From the NCBI RefSeq assembly GCF_029263665.1, contig NZ_JAJUFQ010000026.1, positions 1-57,829 on the forward strand: a stretch of 57,829 nt of DNA. The letters run 5' to 3'. This stretch comes from Halomonas sp. (GTDB lineage: Bacteria; Pseudomonadota; Gammaproteobacteria; Pseudomonadales; Halomonadaceae). Within the stretch, counting starts at the first letter, position 1. Every line of letters begins with the position of its first letter. Positions 25,795 to 33,311 of this stretch are shown in pieces. The notes under the pieces were generated by a model. The model ran no database searches. It worked only from the letters and a program-made list of their open reading frames with translations, and had not been told where the DNA came from. The position numbers and the translations under genes are program-made.

Positions 25795-26682
25795 ATGCAA
25801 GCCCCCACCTCTCCACTCCCATTGCATGAATCGGTCCAATGGAATACCGGCCCGCTCGATCTTGATGCCTACCTGCAACGCATCGGCTACCGGGGGTCCC
25901 TGATACCCAGCGTGGAAACCCTGCGCGCGCTGCAACAAGCCCACCTCTCGTCCATCCCTTTCGAGAACCTGGATATCATCACGGGTGGAGAGATTCGCCT
26001 GAACCTGGCACACCTGCAGAACAAGCTGGTACACCATCGGCGCGGTGGCTACTGCCACGAACAGAACCTTCTGTTCGGTACACTGCTGAACCAGTTGGGC
26101 TTCCAGGTCGTCACCCGGGGAGCGCGCATGCTGATGGGGGAAGAAGCCAGCACGGCCACCGCCATCGCCCACACCATGCTTGTCGTCAGCGCTGAAGGAC
26201 GGGATTGGCTGGTCGATGTCGGCGTCGGTAATATCGGCCCCCGCGAGCCGGTACCGCTGGAAGAGGGTATCGAGGTACGCCATGGTCACTGGGAATATCG
26301 CATGGAGCGCTCCCCGCTGGGCCTCTGGCTACTTCGCCACCGCCGCCACGATGGCTGGTTCAATGTCTACCAGTTCGGCGATGAGCTGTACGTTCGCGCC
26401 GATGCCGAGAATCACAACTTTCATGTTTCCCATCACCCGGAGTCTCCCTTCGTCCGCGGTATCATCGTCCAGCACAATGGCGAGGCGGTCCGTTACTCCC
26501 TCTCCAATCTGGAACTGAAGACCTTGTCCCCGGGGCAACCCCCTACCTCTCAGCAGGTCACGATCAAGGCATTGCCCCAAGTACTGCGTGAGCTTTTCGG
26601 CCTGGAACTTGCTCCGGAGCAGGAACATGCCCTGCAACAGCAGGCCGCCGAGCTTGTCGCTACACAGGGTGAAGACGAGTGA
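25795..26682 (+). CDS. Arylamine N-acetyltransferase
   Basis: 295 residues with the complete NAT catalytic triad: Cys87 in HRRGGYCHEQN, His126 in AIAHTMLVV and Asp141 in WLVDVGVG. The N-terminus (DLDAYLQRIGYRG) and SSIPFENLDI are also typical. The enzyme transfers an acetyl group from acetyl-CoA to arylamines and hydrazines in the cytosol. The ATG follows AGGAG with good spacing. It is monocistronic, ending at a bidirectional terminator shared with the converging AtuA-like operon. Confidence 0.95.
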   Translation: MQAPTSPLPLHESVQWNTGPLDLDAYLQRIGYRGSLIPSVETLRALQQAHLSSIPFENLDIITGGEIRLNLAHLQNKLVHHRRGGYCHEQNLLFGTLLNQLGFQVVTRGARMLMGEEASTATAIAHTMLVVSAEGRDWLVDVGVGNIGPREPVPLEEGIEVRHGHWEYRMERSPLGLWLLRHRRHDGWFNVYQFGDELYVRADAENHNFHVSHHPESPFVRGIIVQHNGEAVRYSLSNLELKTLSPGQPPTSQQVTIKALPQVLRELFGLELAPEQEHALQQQAAELVATQGEDE

Positions 26683-26720
26683 CCGGCATGACAGCAATAT
26701 GATGTCGTGAACAGCGGATA

Positions 26721-26752
26721 AGGCTTGAGTCGCAAGGAAGCGACTCAAGCCT
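26721..26752. terminator. Bidirectional 13-bp hairpin terminator
   Basis: AGGCTTGAGTCGC (26721-26733) and GCGACTCAAGCCT (26740-26752) form a perfect stem with a 6-base loop between the converging N-acetyltransferase and AtuA-like operon. No long T-tract. Confidence 0.78.
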
Positions 26753-27099
26753 CATGCTGTGTCATCAACAACCAGCGGCATGGATAACAACAGGAAGGAT
26801 AGTGTCTTGCCGTGACCATCCAGATTGAGCGCACCATTGACGCCACCTTGCAGCACATTGTCGATGACCAGGTTCATGCCAGAGAGCTTCGGCAACAGGT
26901 AACGCCTGACTTGCGTCGCCCCCCGATGAGCGAACATTTCCAGTACACGCGATTCGTTGACGATAGTGACGAGCCTCGCGTAATCCCGCTCATCGTAGGC
27001 AAACACGGCAAGGTTGAGACGATCCCCCTTGTCGCCCGCCCGGGCATGGGCGATATCGTGCAGGCGGCGAGGCCCGGTGGTTGCGGTCATGCTGGTCAT
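26752..27099 (-). CDS. AtuA-like C-terminal domain protein (split-gene partner)
   Basis: 115 residues. It resembles the small C-terminal domain found on or beside DUF1446/AtuA proteins: LHDIAHARAGDKGDRLNLAVFAYD near the start and a conserved LPNL-type segment, here LPKLSGMNLVIDNVLQGGV, followed by a short C-terminal strand. It begins at an ATG with GGAGG and overlaps the end of the larger AtuA-like gene by 4 bases, so the two are coupled and probably form one complex. The biochemical function of this domain is not known. Confidence 0.78.
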   Translation of the reverse strand: MTSMTATTGPRRLHDIAHARAGDKGDRLNLAVFAYDERDYARLVTIVNESRVLEMFAHRGATQVRRYLLPKLSGMNLVIDNVLQGGVNGALNLDGHGKTLSFLLLSMPLVVDDTA

Positions 27100-28505
27100 G
27101 TCTCACTTTCCTCCATATCACCTACATGTTTCCTGCCGCATGCACTGTCATGGCATCTGGCGCCGGCCATCACATCTTCACGCCGGACCAGCCACGATGC
27201 GCTCAACAGACGGCGCTGAAAGTAGCGCCTGACCCCACCTCCGCCTGCCGGGCCTGCACAATAGAGCGCCATCAGCTCTTGCGTGGCCCGCTCTACCCAA
27301 CGCCGTTCGGCATGTTCCACCGCCAGCCTGAGACGGTAGTCCCCATCCAGGCTCTGCTCTCTCGCCAGCGCCAGCTTTCCGTCATCGTCATTGAACACAC
27401 TGACATGACCGATGATGTCGAAGCGTGAACGCAGGTCGCCAGGAGCCCGAAAGCTCAGACGCTCGCGCAGGGTATCTGCCGCCAGCCGTGCACGAGCCAG
27501 AGCATTGGGCCCCGCATAGGAAATTTCCGCCTCACCTTGCCAACCCGCGTCATAACAGACCGTGGTCTTGAGCCTGGCCGGAGCAGGTTTACCCCGGATT
27601 CCCGTTACCTCGACACGATCCCTGCCAATGCAACGCACTTCGGCCTCGCTGAGATCCACCACCACATCCGGCGTCAGATAATGGGAAGGATCATGCACCT
27701 CATACAGCAGCTGCTCCTTGACCGTGCGTTCGTCGACCCGGCCACCGCTACCAGCAGGCTTGGTCACCACCAGGCGGCCATCGCCCTCGACTTCAATGAT
27801 CGGATAGCCAAGCCGCGCCATGCCGGGCACGTCCTTGTATCCAGGATCGGCAAAGTAGCCGCCGCTCACCTGAGAGCCGCATTCAGCGAGATGCCCTGCC
27901 ATCATGCCAGCCGCCAGGCGATCCCAGTCATCCCAGGCCCAGCCGAAATGCGCCACCAAAGGCGCCAGAAACAAGGCCGGGTCAGCCACTCTCCCCGCTA
28001 CCACCACATCGGCCCCCAACCGCAGCGCCTCGACCAGCGGCGCCGCACCGAGATAGACATTGGCCGACACCAGCGCCCCATCTTCCGGCAGTTGCCCCAG
28101 CTCCGCTTCCCAGGGTTCCAGATCGAGCTGTCCGATGCGCTCGCGAATATCATCGCCAAATACCTCGGCCAGCTTCACCGACATCAAACCCTGCCGCTTC
28201 GCCAGCGCATCGACTCGCCGACACGCACCAGCAGGATCCGCCGCCCCGAAATTGCCCAGGATACGGATGCCATGCGACACGCACTTTTCCAGCACGGGCT
28301 CGAGCAGTTCTTCGATCAGAGGCTCATAGCCACCTTCCGGATCTTCACGCATGCGCCGCTGCGCTGCGGCCAAGGTACGCTCTCCCAGCGTCTCGAACAC
28401 CAGTGCACAAGGCTCTCCCCGCAGGATCAATTCATCCACCACTGCGACCGCCGCATCGGTACGATCACCAGAAAAACCCGCGCCACTTCCGAGCAGGAAA
28501 CTCAT
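27096..28505 (-). CDS. AtuA family protein (DUF1446)
   Basis: 469 residues of the acyclic-terpene-utilisation AtuA/DUF1446 type. Recognisable parts are the N-terminal GSGAGFSGDRTDAAVAVVDE, the Gly-rich LGNFGAADPAGACRRVDALA, the VVVAGRVADPALFLAPLVA segment and the GGYFADPGYKDVPG motif. AtuA is required for citronellol/geraniol catabolism in Pseudomonas but its reaction is undefined; this homologue is not next to other terpene genes. It overlaps the TRAP permease stop (ATGA) and the small C-terminal-domain gene, indicating one operon with a TAXI-TRAP transporter. A role in metabolising the carboxylate imported by that transporter is likely. Confidence 0.85.
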   Translation of the reverse strand: MSFLLGSGAGFSGDRTDAAVAVVDELILRGEPCALVFETLGERTLAAAQRRMREDPEGGYEPLIEELLEPVLEKCVSHGIRILGNFGAADPAGACRRVDALAKRQGLMSVKLAEVFGDDIRERIGQLDLEPWEAELGQLPEDGALVSANVYLGAAPLVEALRLGADVVVAGRVADPALFLAPLVAHFGWAWDDWDRLAAGMMAGHLAECGSQVSGGYFADPGYKDVPGMARLGYPIIEVEGDGRLVVTKPAGSGGRVDERTVKEQLLYEVHDPSHYLTPDVVVDLSEAEVRCIGRDRVEVTGIRGKPAPARLKTTVCYDAGWQGEAEISYAGPNALARARLAADTLRERLSFRAPGDLRSRFDIIGHVSVFNDDDGKLALAREQSLDGDYRLRLAVEHAERRWVERATQELMALYCAGPAGGGGVRRYFQRRLLSASWLVRREDVMAGARCHDSACGRKHVGDMEESET

Positions 28506-30433
28506 GAGGATGTCTCCTTAGCGTCATGTTCTGAAACTGCTTGGCAACCTGAAACGTTTGAATGGGGTTTCGTATCCACCGCCGATCGCGCCAGCAGACG
28601 TCGCCGCCAAAGGAACATCATGACAGTCGCAACAACTGCGCTCAGTGTTGTCCACCATCCAGGTGTCACCGCCAGCACGATGATCGCCAATAGCACCAGG
28701 ACATCCAGCCAGCTGCGTCCCGAGAAGTGCGAACGAGCCATCAATGCCGAGAAGGCCGTGACAAAGACCGTCCCCTGGCACATCGCCAGCAGCATATCCA
28801 CGCCGCTGCCGTCACCCGCCAGCGCCGGATAGATCAACAACAGGAAAGGAATCACATAGATGGCAGCAGCGAGCCTCACCGCCTCCAGGGCTGCCCGCAA
28901 CCAAGTGGTCGCGGCAATGCCAGAAGCGACGAATACCGCCACGCAGACCGGCGGCGTGATCACCGACAAGGTCGCGAAATAGAACACGAACAGGTGAGCG
29001 ATCAAGGGCTCCACGCCAATTCCGGTCAGTGCCGGTGCCAGCACCGAAGCCACCAGCACATAAGCAGCCGTGGTGGGAATGCCCATGCCCAGAATCAGAC
29101 ACACGGCAGCGACGATGAACGCCACCATCAGCATCGATTGCCCCACGCCGACGATCATGCTGGTCAGGGTGACGCCTATTCCGGTCATGCCGATCATCGC
29201 GACCAGAACCTGAGCTCCGGCCAGTAACACCCCGATGATCACCATGCCACGGCCAGCATCCTGAACACCGTCCAGCAGCGCACCTATCAGCTGGCGAAGT
29301 GGTGTTCCTGCACGCATGCCAAAGACCAGATAGCAGATCGCCGTCAGTGCAATGCCATAGAACGCTGCCGTCTGAATCGACTTGCCGCTGAGTACGCCAG
29401 CAAACAGGCCGCCCAGCGCTGCCATGATCGGTACCAGCCGTGAGGCCTTGATGATCTCGTGCCAGGGTGGCAGTTCCTCCACCGGCACGACTTGAAGCCC
29501 ACGGCGGCGTGCCACCAGATGAATGGTAAGGAACACGCCAAGATAGAACAGGACGGCTGGCATCAGCGCAGCCAGGGCAATACGCACGTAACTCTCGCCC
29601 AGCATTTCGGCCATGATGAAGGCCGCTGCACCGAGAATCGGCGGTGCCACTTGCCCGCCAGTCGAGGCTACGGCTTCCACCCCCGCAGCAAAAGGCGCGG
29701 GATAACCCAGGCGCTTCATCATCGGAATGGTGAAGTTACCTGTGGTCGCCACATTGGCAACGGCACTGCCACTCACCATGCCGAACAGGCCCGAAGCAAC
29801 GGTGGCCACTTTGGCAGCCCCCCCTGGTGAGCGCCCACTAATGCGCAAGGCCAGGTCCATGAAGGTATTGCCGCCACCGGTGTGCAACAACATACCGCCG
29901 AACATCACGAAGGCGGCAATGGTGGTCGCGGCGACACCGACCAGCATGCCCCAGATGCCCAGGTCACCGAGATACAGGGTCTCGGTGATGTAGTACACAT
30001 CGAATCCACGGTGTCCCAGAGGCCCTGGAATCCAGCTGCCCAGCCAGGCATAGGCCAAGCCAGTGACGACCAGCAGAGGAAAGATCACGCCAATGGCACG
30101 GCGTGACAGTTCCAGAATCGTTACCACCAGCACACCGCATAACCACAGATCACGCGTCGTGGCCCAGGGCAGCTCCGTGAGTATCTGCTGATGGTGAGTC
30201 ATCACATACCCACAAGCCAGCACCACGCTGATGGCCAGCACGATATCCATGGCAGCACCTAACGGACGCCACGACTTTCCTTGGCCTAACGGATAGAGCG
30301 TCAACCCCAGCAGGATCACCAGGCTCAGGAATAGGCTGCGCTGGACCAGGCTCTCGAAAGAGCCAAATGCCGAGGTGTAGAGAATCATGGCGCCCAGCAA
30401 CAAGGCCAGACACCGGGAAAGTACGTTCAACAT
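28502..30433 (-). CDS. TRAP transporter fused 4TM/12TM permease (TAXI type)
   Basis: About 643 residues. An N-terminal four-helix DctQ-like part is fused to a twelve-helix DctM part containing the family motif GGGNTFMDLALRISGRSPGGAAKVATVASGLFGMVSGSAVANV. The ATG at 30433 is preferred to one at 30439 because GAGG is then correctly spaced. Fused permeases of this type work with TAXI substrate-binding proteins; the gene for one lies immediately upstream. TRAP systems import carboxylates or related organic acids across the inner membrane by Na+ symport. It is followed without gap by the AtuA-like gene. Confidence 0.93.
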   Translation of the reverse strand: MLNVLSRCLALLLGAMILYTSAFGSFESLVQRSLFLSLVILLGLTLYPLGQGKSWRPLGAAMDIVLAISVVLACGYVMTHHQQILTELPWATTRDLWLCGVLVVTILELSRRAIGVIFPLLVVTGLAYAWLGSWIPGPLGHRGFDVYYITETLYLGDLGIWGMLVGVAATTIAAFVMFGGMLLHTGGGNTFMDLALRISGRSPGGAAKVATVASGLFGMVSGSAVANVATTGNFTIPMMKRLGYPAPFAAGVEAVASTGGQVAPPILGAAAFIMAEMLGESYVRIALAALMPAVLFYLGVFLTIHLVARRRGLQVVPVEELPPWHEIIKASRLVPIMAALGGLFAGVLSGKSIQTAAFYGIALTAICYLVFGMRAGTPLRQLIGALLDGVQDAGRGMVIIGVLLAGAQVLVAMIGMTGIGVTLTSMIVGVGQSMLMVAFIVAAVCLILGMGIPTTAAYVLVASVLAPALTGIGVEPLIAHLFVFYFATLSVITPPVCVAVFVASGIAATTWLRAALEAVRLAAAIYVIPFLLLIYPALAGDGSGVDMLLAMCQGTVFVTAFSALMARSHFSGRSWLDVLVLLAIIVLAVTPGWWTTLSAVVATVMMFLWRRRLLARSAVDTKPHSNVSGCQAVSEHDAKETSS

Positions 30434-30457
30434 GATCATCCTCGCAGGAGGTCAGCC

Positions 30458-30557
30458 TTATTCATCCACCGGCTTCAGGGCCTTATTCTTCAGTCGGCTT
30501 CAGGGCCTTATTCTTCAGTCGGCTTCAGGGCTTTATTCTTCAGTCGGCTTCAGGGCT
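30458..30557. repeat. Four-copy 25-bp array spanning the TAXI protein stop codon
   Basis: Units start at 30458, 30483, 30508 and 30533. The gene reads leftward and the unit at 30533 encodes the final Ala-Leu-Lys-Pro-Thr-Glu-Glu plus stop. Three further copies fill most of the gap before the TRAP permease gene. Units 2-4 differ by only one base. Confidence 0.93.
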
Positions 30558-31528
30558 TCAGGAATCTCATAGCCCTGCTCTTCGAAGTAGCGCGCAGCAC
30601 CGGGGTGCAAGGGGACGCTGCCCACGGACAGGGTCATCTCGGCCATGTCCTCGCCTTCCAGCGCGGCAAAGGCATTGATCTGTGGCTGAGGGTGCTCCAT
30701 CACGGCCTTGACGATGCGATAGGCCGTGTCTTCATCCATGGAAGGCGTTGCATGAACGGCGACGCCAAACGCCCAGGTGGTGTAGGCAGGAATGCCCTCG
30801 GCAGCGCCCGCGGGAATATCGACCACGGCCAGGTCGGGCATTTCGCTGCGCAAGGTGGCCGCCTGCTGCTCATCCAGCGACAGCACGTTGACGTCCGTGA
30901 AGGTGGCGATGTCCATGGTCGAACCGTCCAGGCGCTTGCCGACACCAGACTTCACATAACCGGCAATGCGACCATCCTTGATCGAGTCCACCACATCAGA
31001 GGTCGAGCCACGCACGTAATCCGGGGTGATACCCAGCACGTCGAATACCGCTTCAGTGGTCGCTTCGGTGGAAGAGCCGGTAATACCGGGGTTGAGGCGT
31101 ACATCATCAAGCTCGGCGAGCGAGGACACACCAGCATCCTGACGCACCACCACATTCTGGGGCGCCACGGTATAGACCCAGAGCAGACGAGTATCCACAG
31201 GGCGCGAGGCGTAATCGCCCTTTCCCGCCCAGGCCTGATAGCCGGTGTTGGTCGTGACCAGGCCCATGTCGATCTGATTACGGCTCATCCGACGCAGGTT
31301 GTCCACGGCGGCGCCTGTCTCTGCCACTGAGGCGCTGACACCCTCCACGTACTCATTGATCAATTGGTTGACGGCAACGAAGTAACCGTAGTGGCTCGAC
31401 GAACTTGAGGTTGAACCGATCAGCAGGCGCTGGTCTTTACCTGAGGGCACTTTGTCATCTGCATTGGCTGTTGCAAGCGCACCGCACAGTGCAATGCCAG
31501 CGGCGAAGGCGAGGACTCGAGAATGCAT
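30533..31528 (-). CDS. TAXI-family TRAP substrate-binding protein
   Basis: 331 residues with an N-terminal signal peptide (MHSRVLAFAAGIALCGALATANA), so the mature protein is periplasmic. The mature start LLIGSTSSSSSHYGYFVAVNQLINE and the central NIDMGLVT-type motif (here QIDMGLVTTNTGYQAWAG) are typical of TAXI (TRAP-associated extracytoplasmic immunogenic) proteins. It has a CAGGAG ribosome site. It is the first gene of the leftward operon with the fused TRAP permease and AtuA-like proteins. The ligand is probably a carboxylate but cannot be named. Confidence 0.92.
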   Translation of the reverse strand: MHSRVLAFAAGIALCGALATANADDKVPSGKDQRLLIGSTSSSSSHYGYFVAVNQLINEYVEGVSASVAETGAAVDNLRRMSRNQIDMGLVTTNTGYQAWAGKGDYASRPVDTRLLWVYTVAPQNVVVRQDAGVSSLAELDDVRLNPGITGSSTEATTEAVFDVLGITPDYVRGSTSDVVDSIKDGRIAGYVKSGVGKRLDGSTMDIATFTDVNVLSLDEQQAATLRSEMPDLAVVDIPAGAAEGIPAYTTWAFGVAVHATPSMDEDTAYRIVKAVMEHPQPQINAFAALEGEDMAEMTLSVGSVPLHPGAARYFEEQGYEIPEALKPTEE

Positions 31529-31604
31529 GGCGTACTCCTGCCCGTGGGAAACACTGAATCAATGGCTGCGCTCGAAGCATGCATTCAGCGCCTTCCTGAT
31601 AGGG

Positions 31605-31668
31605 CTTGTTGTTGTGGAACGTTCGTGTTGTGGAAGAAGCGTTATGTTGAAGCTGCTTTATGGTTATA
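31605..31668. repeat. Degenerate four-copy 16-bp array in the TAXI/LysR divergent promoter
   Basis: Units start at 31605, 31621, 31637 and 31653; the first two (CTTGTTGTTGTGGAAC, GTTCGTGTTGTGGAAG) are closest. Older-looking than most arrays here. Confidence 0.6.
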
Positions 31669-31760
31669 CGGGGCGACGGTGAGCTTCAAATGACCTCAGC
31701 ATGGCGGCCTGTCGATGTTTTGACTATTGAATAGTTTTTAAAAAACGTTTTAATAAATTT

Positions 31761-32717
31761 ATGAATCCGAGCATCAAGCAATTACAGGCATTTGTCGCAG
31801 TGGCTCAGGCGAGCAGCCTGGCACAGGCCAGCGAACGACTGCATCTATCGCAGCCAGCCATCTCCATTGCGCTGAAGAACCTCGAAGAACAGGTGGGCGG
31901 CAAACTGTTCAGCCGCGATGCTCGTCAGCTCAACCTGACACCGGAAGGCCGCGACTTCCTGCCTACCGCCATGCGCCTGCTGCAGGACTGGCAGGATGCC
32001 TTCGACGACCTTGGCGCCCTGTTCAGCAAGCAACGAGGCAAGGTCACCATCGCCGCCCTGCCTACCCTGGCCTCGGGGCTGGTGCCAGGTGTCATTGCCG
32101 ACTTTCATCACCATTACCCGCGCATCAACCTGAGCCTGCATGACGTACTGGCAGACCAGGTCACGGCGATGGTGCGCGAGGAGCGTGCAGACTTTGGCCT
32201 TTCCGTAGCACCGAACCATGCCGAAGACCTGGAATTCACGCCGATTCTCGATGACCACAATGTGGTGGTGTGCCCGTTGGGACATCCCTTGCTGGCACTG
32301 GAACAAGTGCCATGGAGAAGACTGTCGGACTATCCCTTTATCGGCATTCATCGGCAATCTAGCTCTCGCCAGCAGATTGACCAGGTCATGGCGGAAATCG
32401 GCGGCAGCCTGGATATTCTGTGTGATGTCAGCCAGATCGCTACCGTCGGTCGCATGGTTGCCGCAGGGCTCGGCATCAGCGTGCTGCCCTCGCTGAGTTT
32501 CCGGCAGATCTCCCTGGAAGGGCTCGATCATCGTCCCTTGGTGGAACCCCTTATTCCCCGCCGGCTCGGCATCATCACCCGGCGCCGATCTCCTCTTTCC
32601 TCGGCGGCTCGAACGCTGCTGGAGATGCTACAAGGCTCTGTTCACCAAAGCTCTGTTCATCAAGGTTCGCTTCATCAAAGCTCTCTTTATCAAAGCCCTG
32701 TTCCGCGAAGTGAATGA
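31761..32717 (+). CDS. LysR-family regulator with repetitive C-terminal tail
   Basis: 318 residues: the N-terminal LysR helix-turn-helix (residues 5-62, with ASSLAQASERLHLSQPAISIALKNLEEQ) and a normal effector domain ending near residue 290. The last 25 residues are an in-frame repeat of Ser/His/Gln-rich pentapeptides (SVHQS, SLHQS, SLYQS) produced by five 15-bp tandem units. Family members normally end before this tail. Divergent from the TAXI-TRAP-AtuA operon, which it probably regulates. The start codon lacks an obvious ribosome site; the sequence before it is very AT-rich. Confidence 0.88.
   Translation: MNPSIKQLQAFVAVAQASSLAQASERLHLSQPAISIALKNLEEQVGGKLFSRDARQLNLTPEGRDFLPTAMRLLQDWQDAFDDLGALFSKQRGKVTIAALPTLASGLVPGVIADFHHHYPRINLSLHDVLADQVTAMVREERADFGLSVAPNHAEDLEFTPILDDHNVVVCPLGHPLLALEQVPWRRLSDYPFIGIHRQSSSRQQIDQVMAEIGGSLDILCDVSQIATVGRMVAAGLGISVLPSLSFRQISLEGLDHRPLVEPLIPRRLGIITRRRSPLSSAARTLLEMLQGSVHQSSVHQGSLHQSSLYQSPVPRSE
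32634..32708. repeat. Five-copy in-frame 15-bp array, LysR C-terminus
   Basis: Units start at 32634, 32649, 32664, 32679 and 32694 (for example AGCTCTGTTCATCAA). Period 15 keeps the reading frame and creates pentapeptide repeats at the protein's end. Confidence 0.92.
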
Positions 32718-32835
32718 AAAGACAGTTAAAACATAAATATAGCGACACAACATCCTCGAAGCATTTTCCATCGCCTCCACTTCCCTCTTCCTGACATCTC
32801 TTCCTTGACAGTCTTCCGCCTGGCTTCTATTGGTA

Positions 32836-32853
32836 TATTTATTCGTATAAATA
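32836..32853. promoter_or_regulatory. Inverted repeat TATTTAT-tcgt-ATAAATA, candidate operator
   Basis: Seven-base perfect arms with a 4-base spacer, about 190 bases before the DUF3311 gene. It overlaps AT-rich promoter-like sequence, so it could be an operator for the nearby LysR or GntR protein. Confidence 0.4.
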
Positions 32854-32939
32854 CAACAAATCGAGCATTGCCAGCCAGATCCCCCGCTCACCTCCGTGAT
32901 CGGGATACAACCCACCCCACGGCAAGGCGTTGGATAAAG

Positions 32940-33026
32940 GCGCTTCTCAAGTCAGACAGCGCTTCTCAAACCAAACGCTTCCCGAACCAAAACGTTCGTC
33001 AAATCAAAGCATTCCTCAAATCAAAA
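32940..33026. repeat. About five degenerate 16-19-bp tandem units before the DUF3311 gene
   Basis: Repeated pattern GC(G/A)(C/T)TTC(T/C)CAAA-CAAA with units near 32940, 32958, 32976, 32993 and 33009. Copies vary in length, indicating age. The array ends directly at the ribosome site. Confidence 0.7.
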
Positions 33027-33045
33027 CAACAGGGGGAAGACAACA

Positions 33046-33300
33046 ATGCGCAAGACCTTCACGACCCGAAAACTCGCCATCTATGGCGGCATGCTGCTGG
33101 GTTTCATCATGCTGGAAAGCCCGCTCGTCATGGTCGCCAATCAGGTGGAACCCATGGTCATGGGTGTCCCGTTCCTCTTCGTCTGGAACCTCGGCTGGTG
33201 GGCCTTTCTCACCGTTCTGTTCCTGGTCGCCTACCTCACCAACTGGGGCAGTACGACCAGAGGTGAGATGACCGCATCTGGCCCAAAGCGTGATGATTGA
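33046..33300 (+). CDS. Small membrane protein, DUF3311-like, partner of SSS symporter
   Basis: 84 residues with two hydrophobic helices (about 12-30 and 42-66, WNLGWWAFLTVLFLVAYLTN) and a short charged tail. Small two-helix proteins of this kind (DUF3311 and similar) are commonly encoded immediately before SSS symporters, as here: the symporter start follows after 11 bases. Its role, possibly as a symporter subunit, is not established. A good ribosome site supports translation. Confidence 0.8.
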   Translation: MRKTFTTRKLAIYGGMLLGFIMLESPLVMVANQVEPMVMGVPFLFVWNLGWWAFLTVLFLVAYLTNWGSTTRGEMTASGPKRDD

Positions 33301-33311
33301 GGAGACTCACC

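Larger units (their letters stand above)
32718..33045 (+). other. 328-bp intergenic region upstream of the DUF3311/SSS genes
   Basis: No gene supported. It holds an inverted repeat with TATTTAT and ATAAATA arms (32836-32853) and a degenerate array (32940-33026), ending in a good ribosome site (GGGGGAAG) for the small DUF3311 gene. Confidence 0.55.

Noticed and set aside
27537..28832. Rightward 431-codon open frame opposite the AtuA-like and TRAP genes
   Set aside because: Crosses two real genes on the other strand and has shadow-frame composition.
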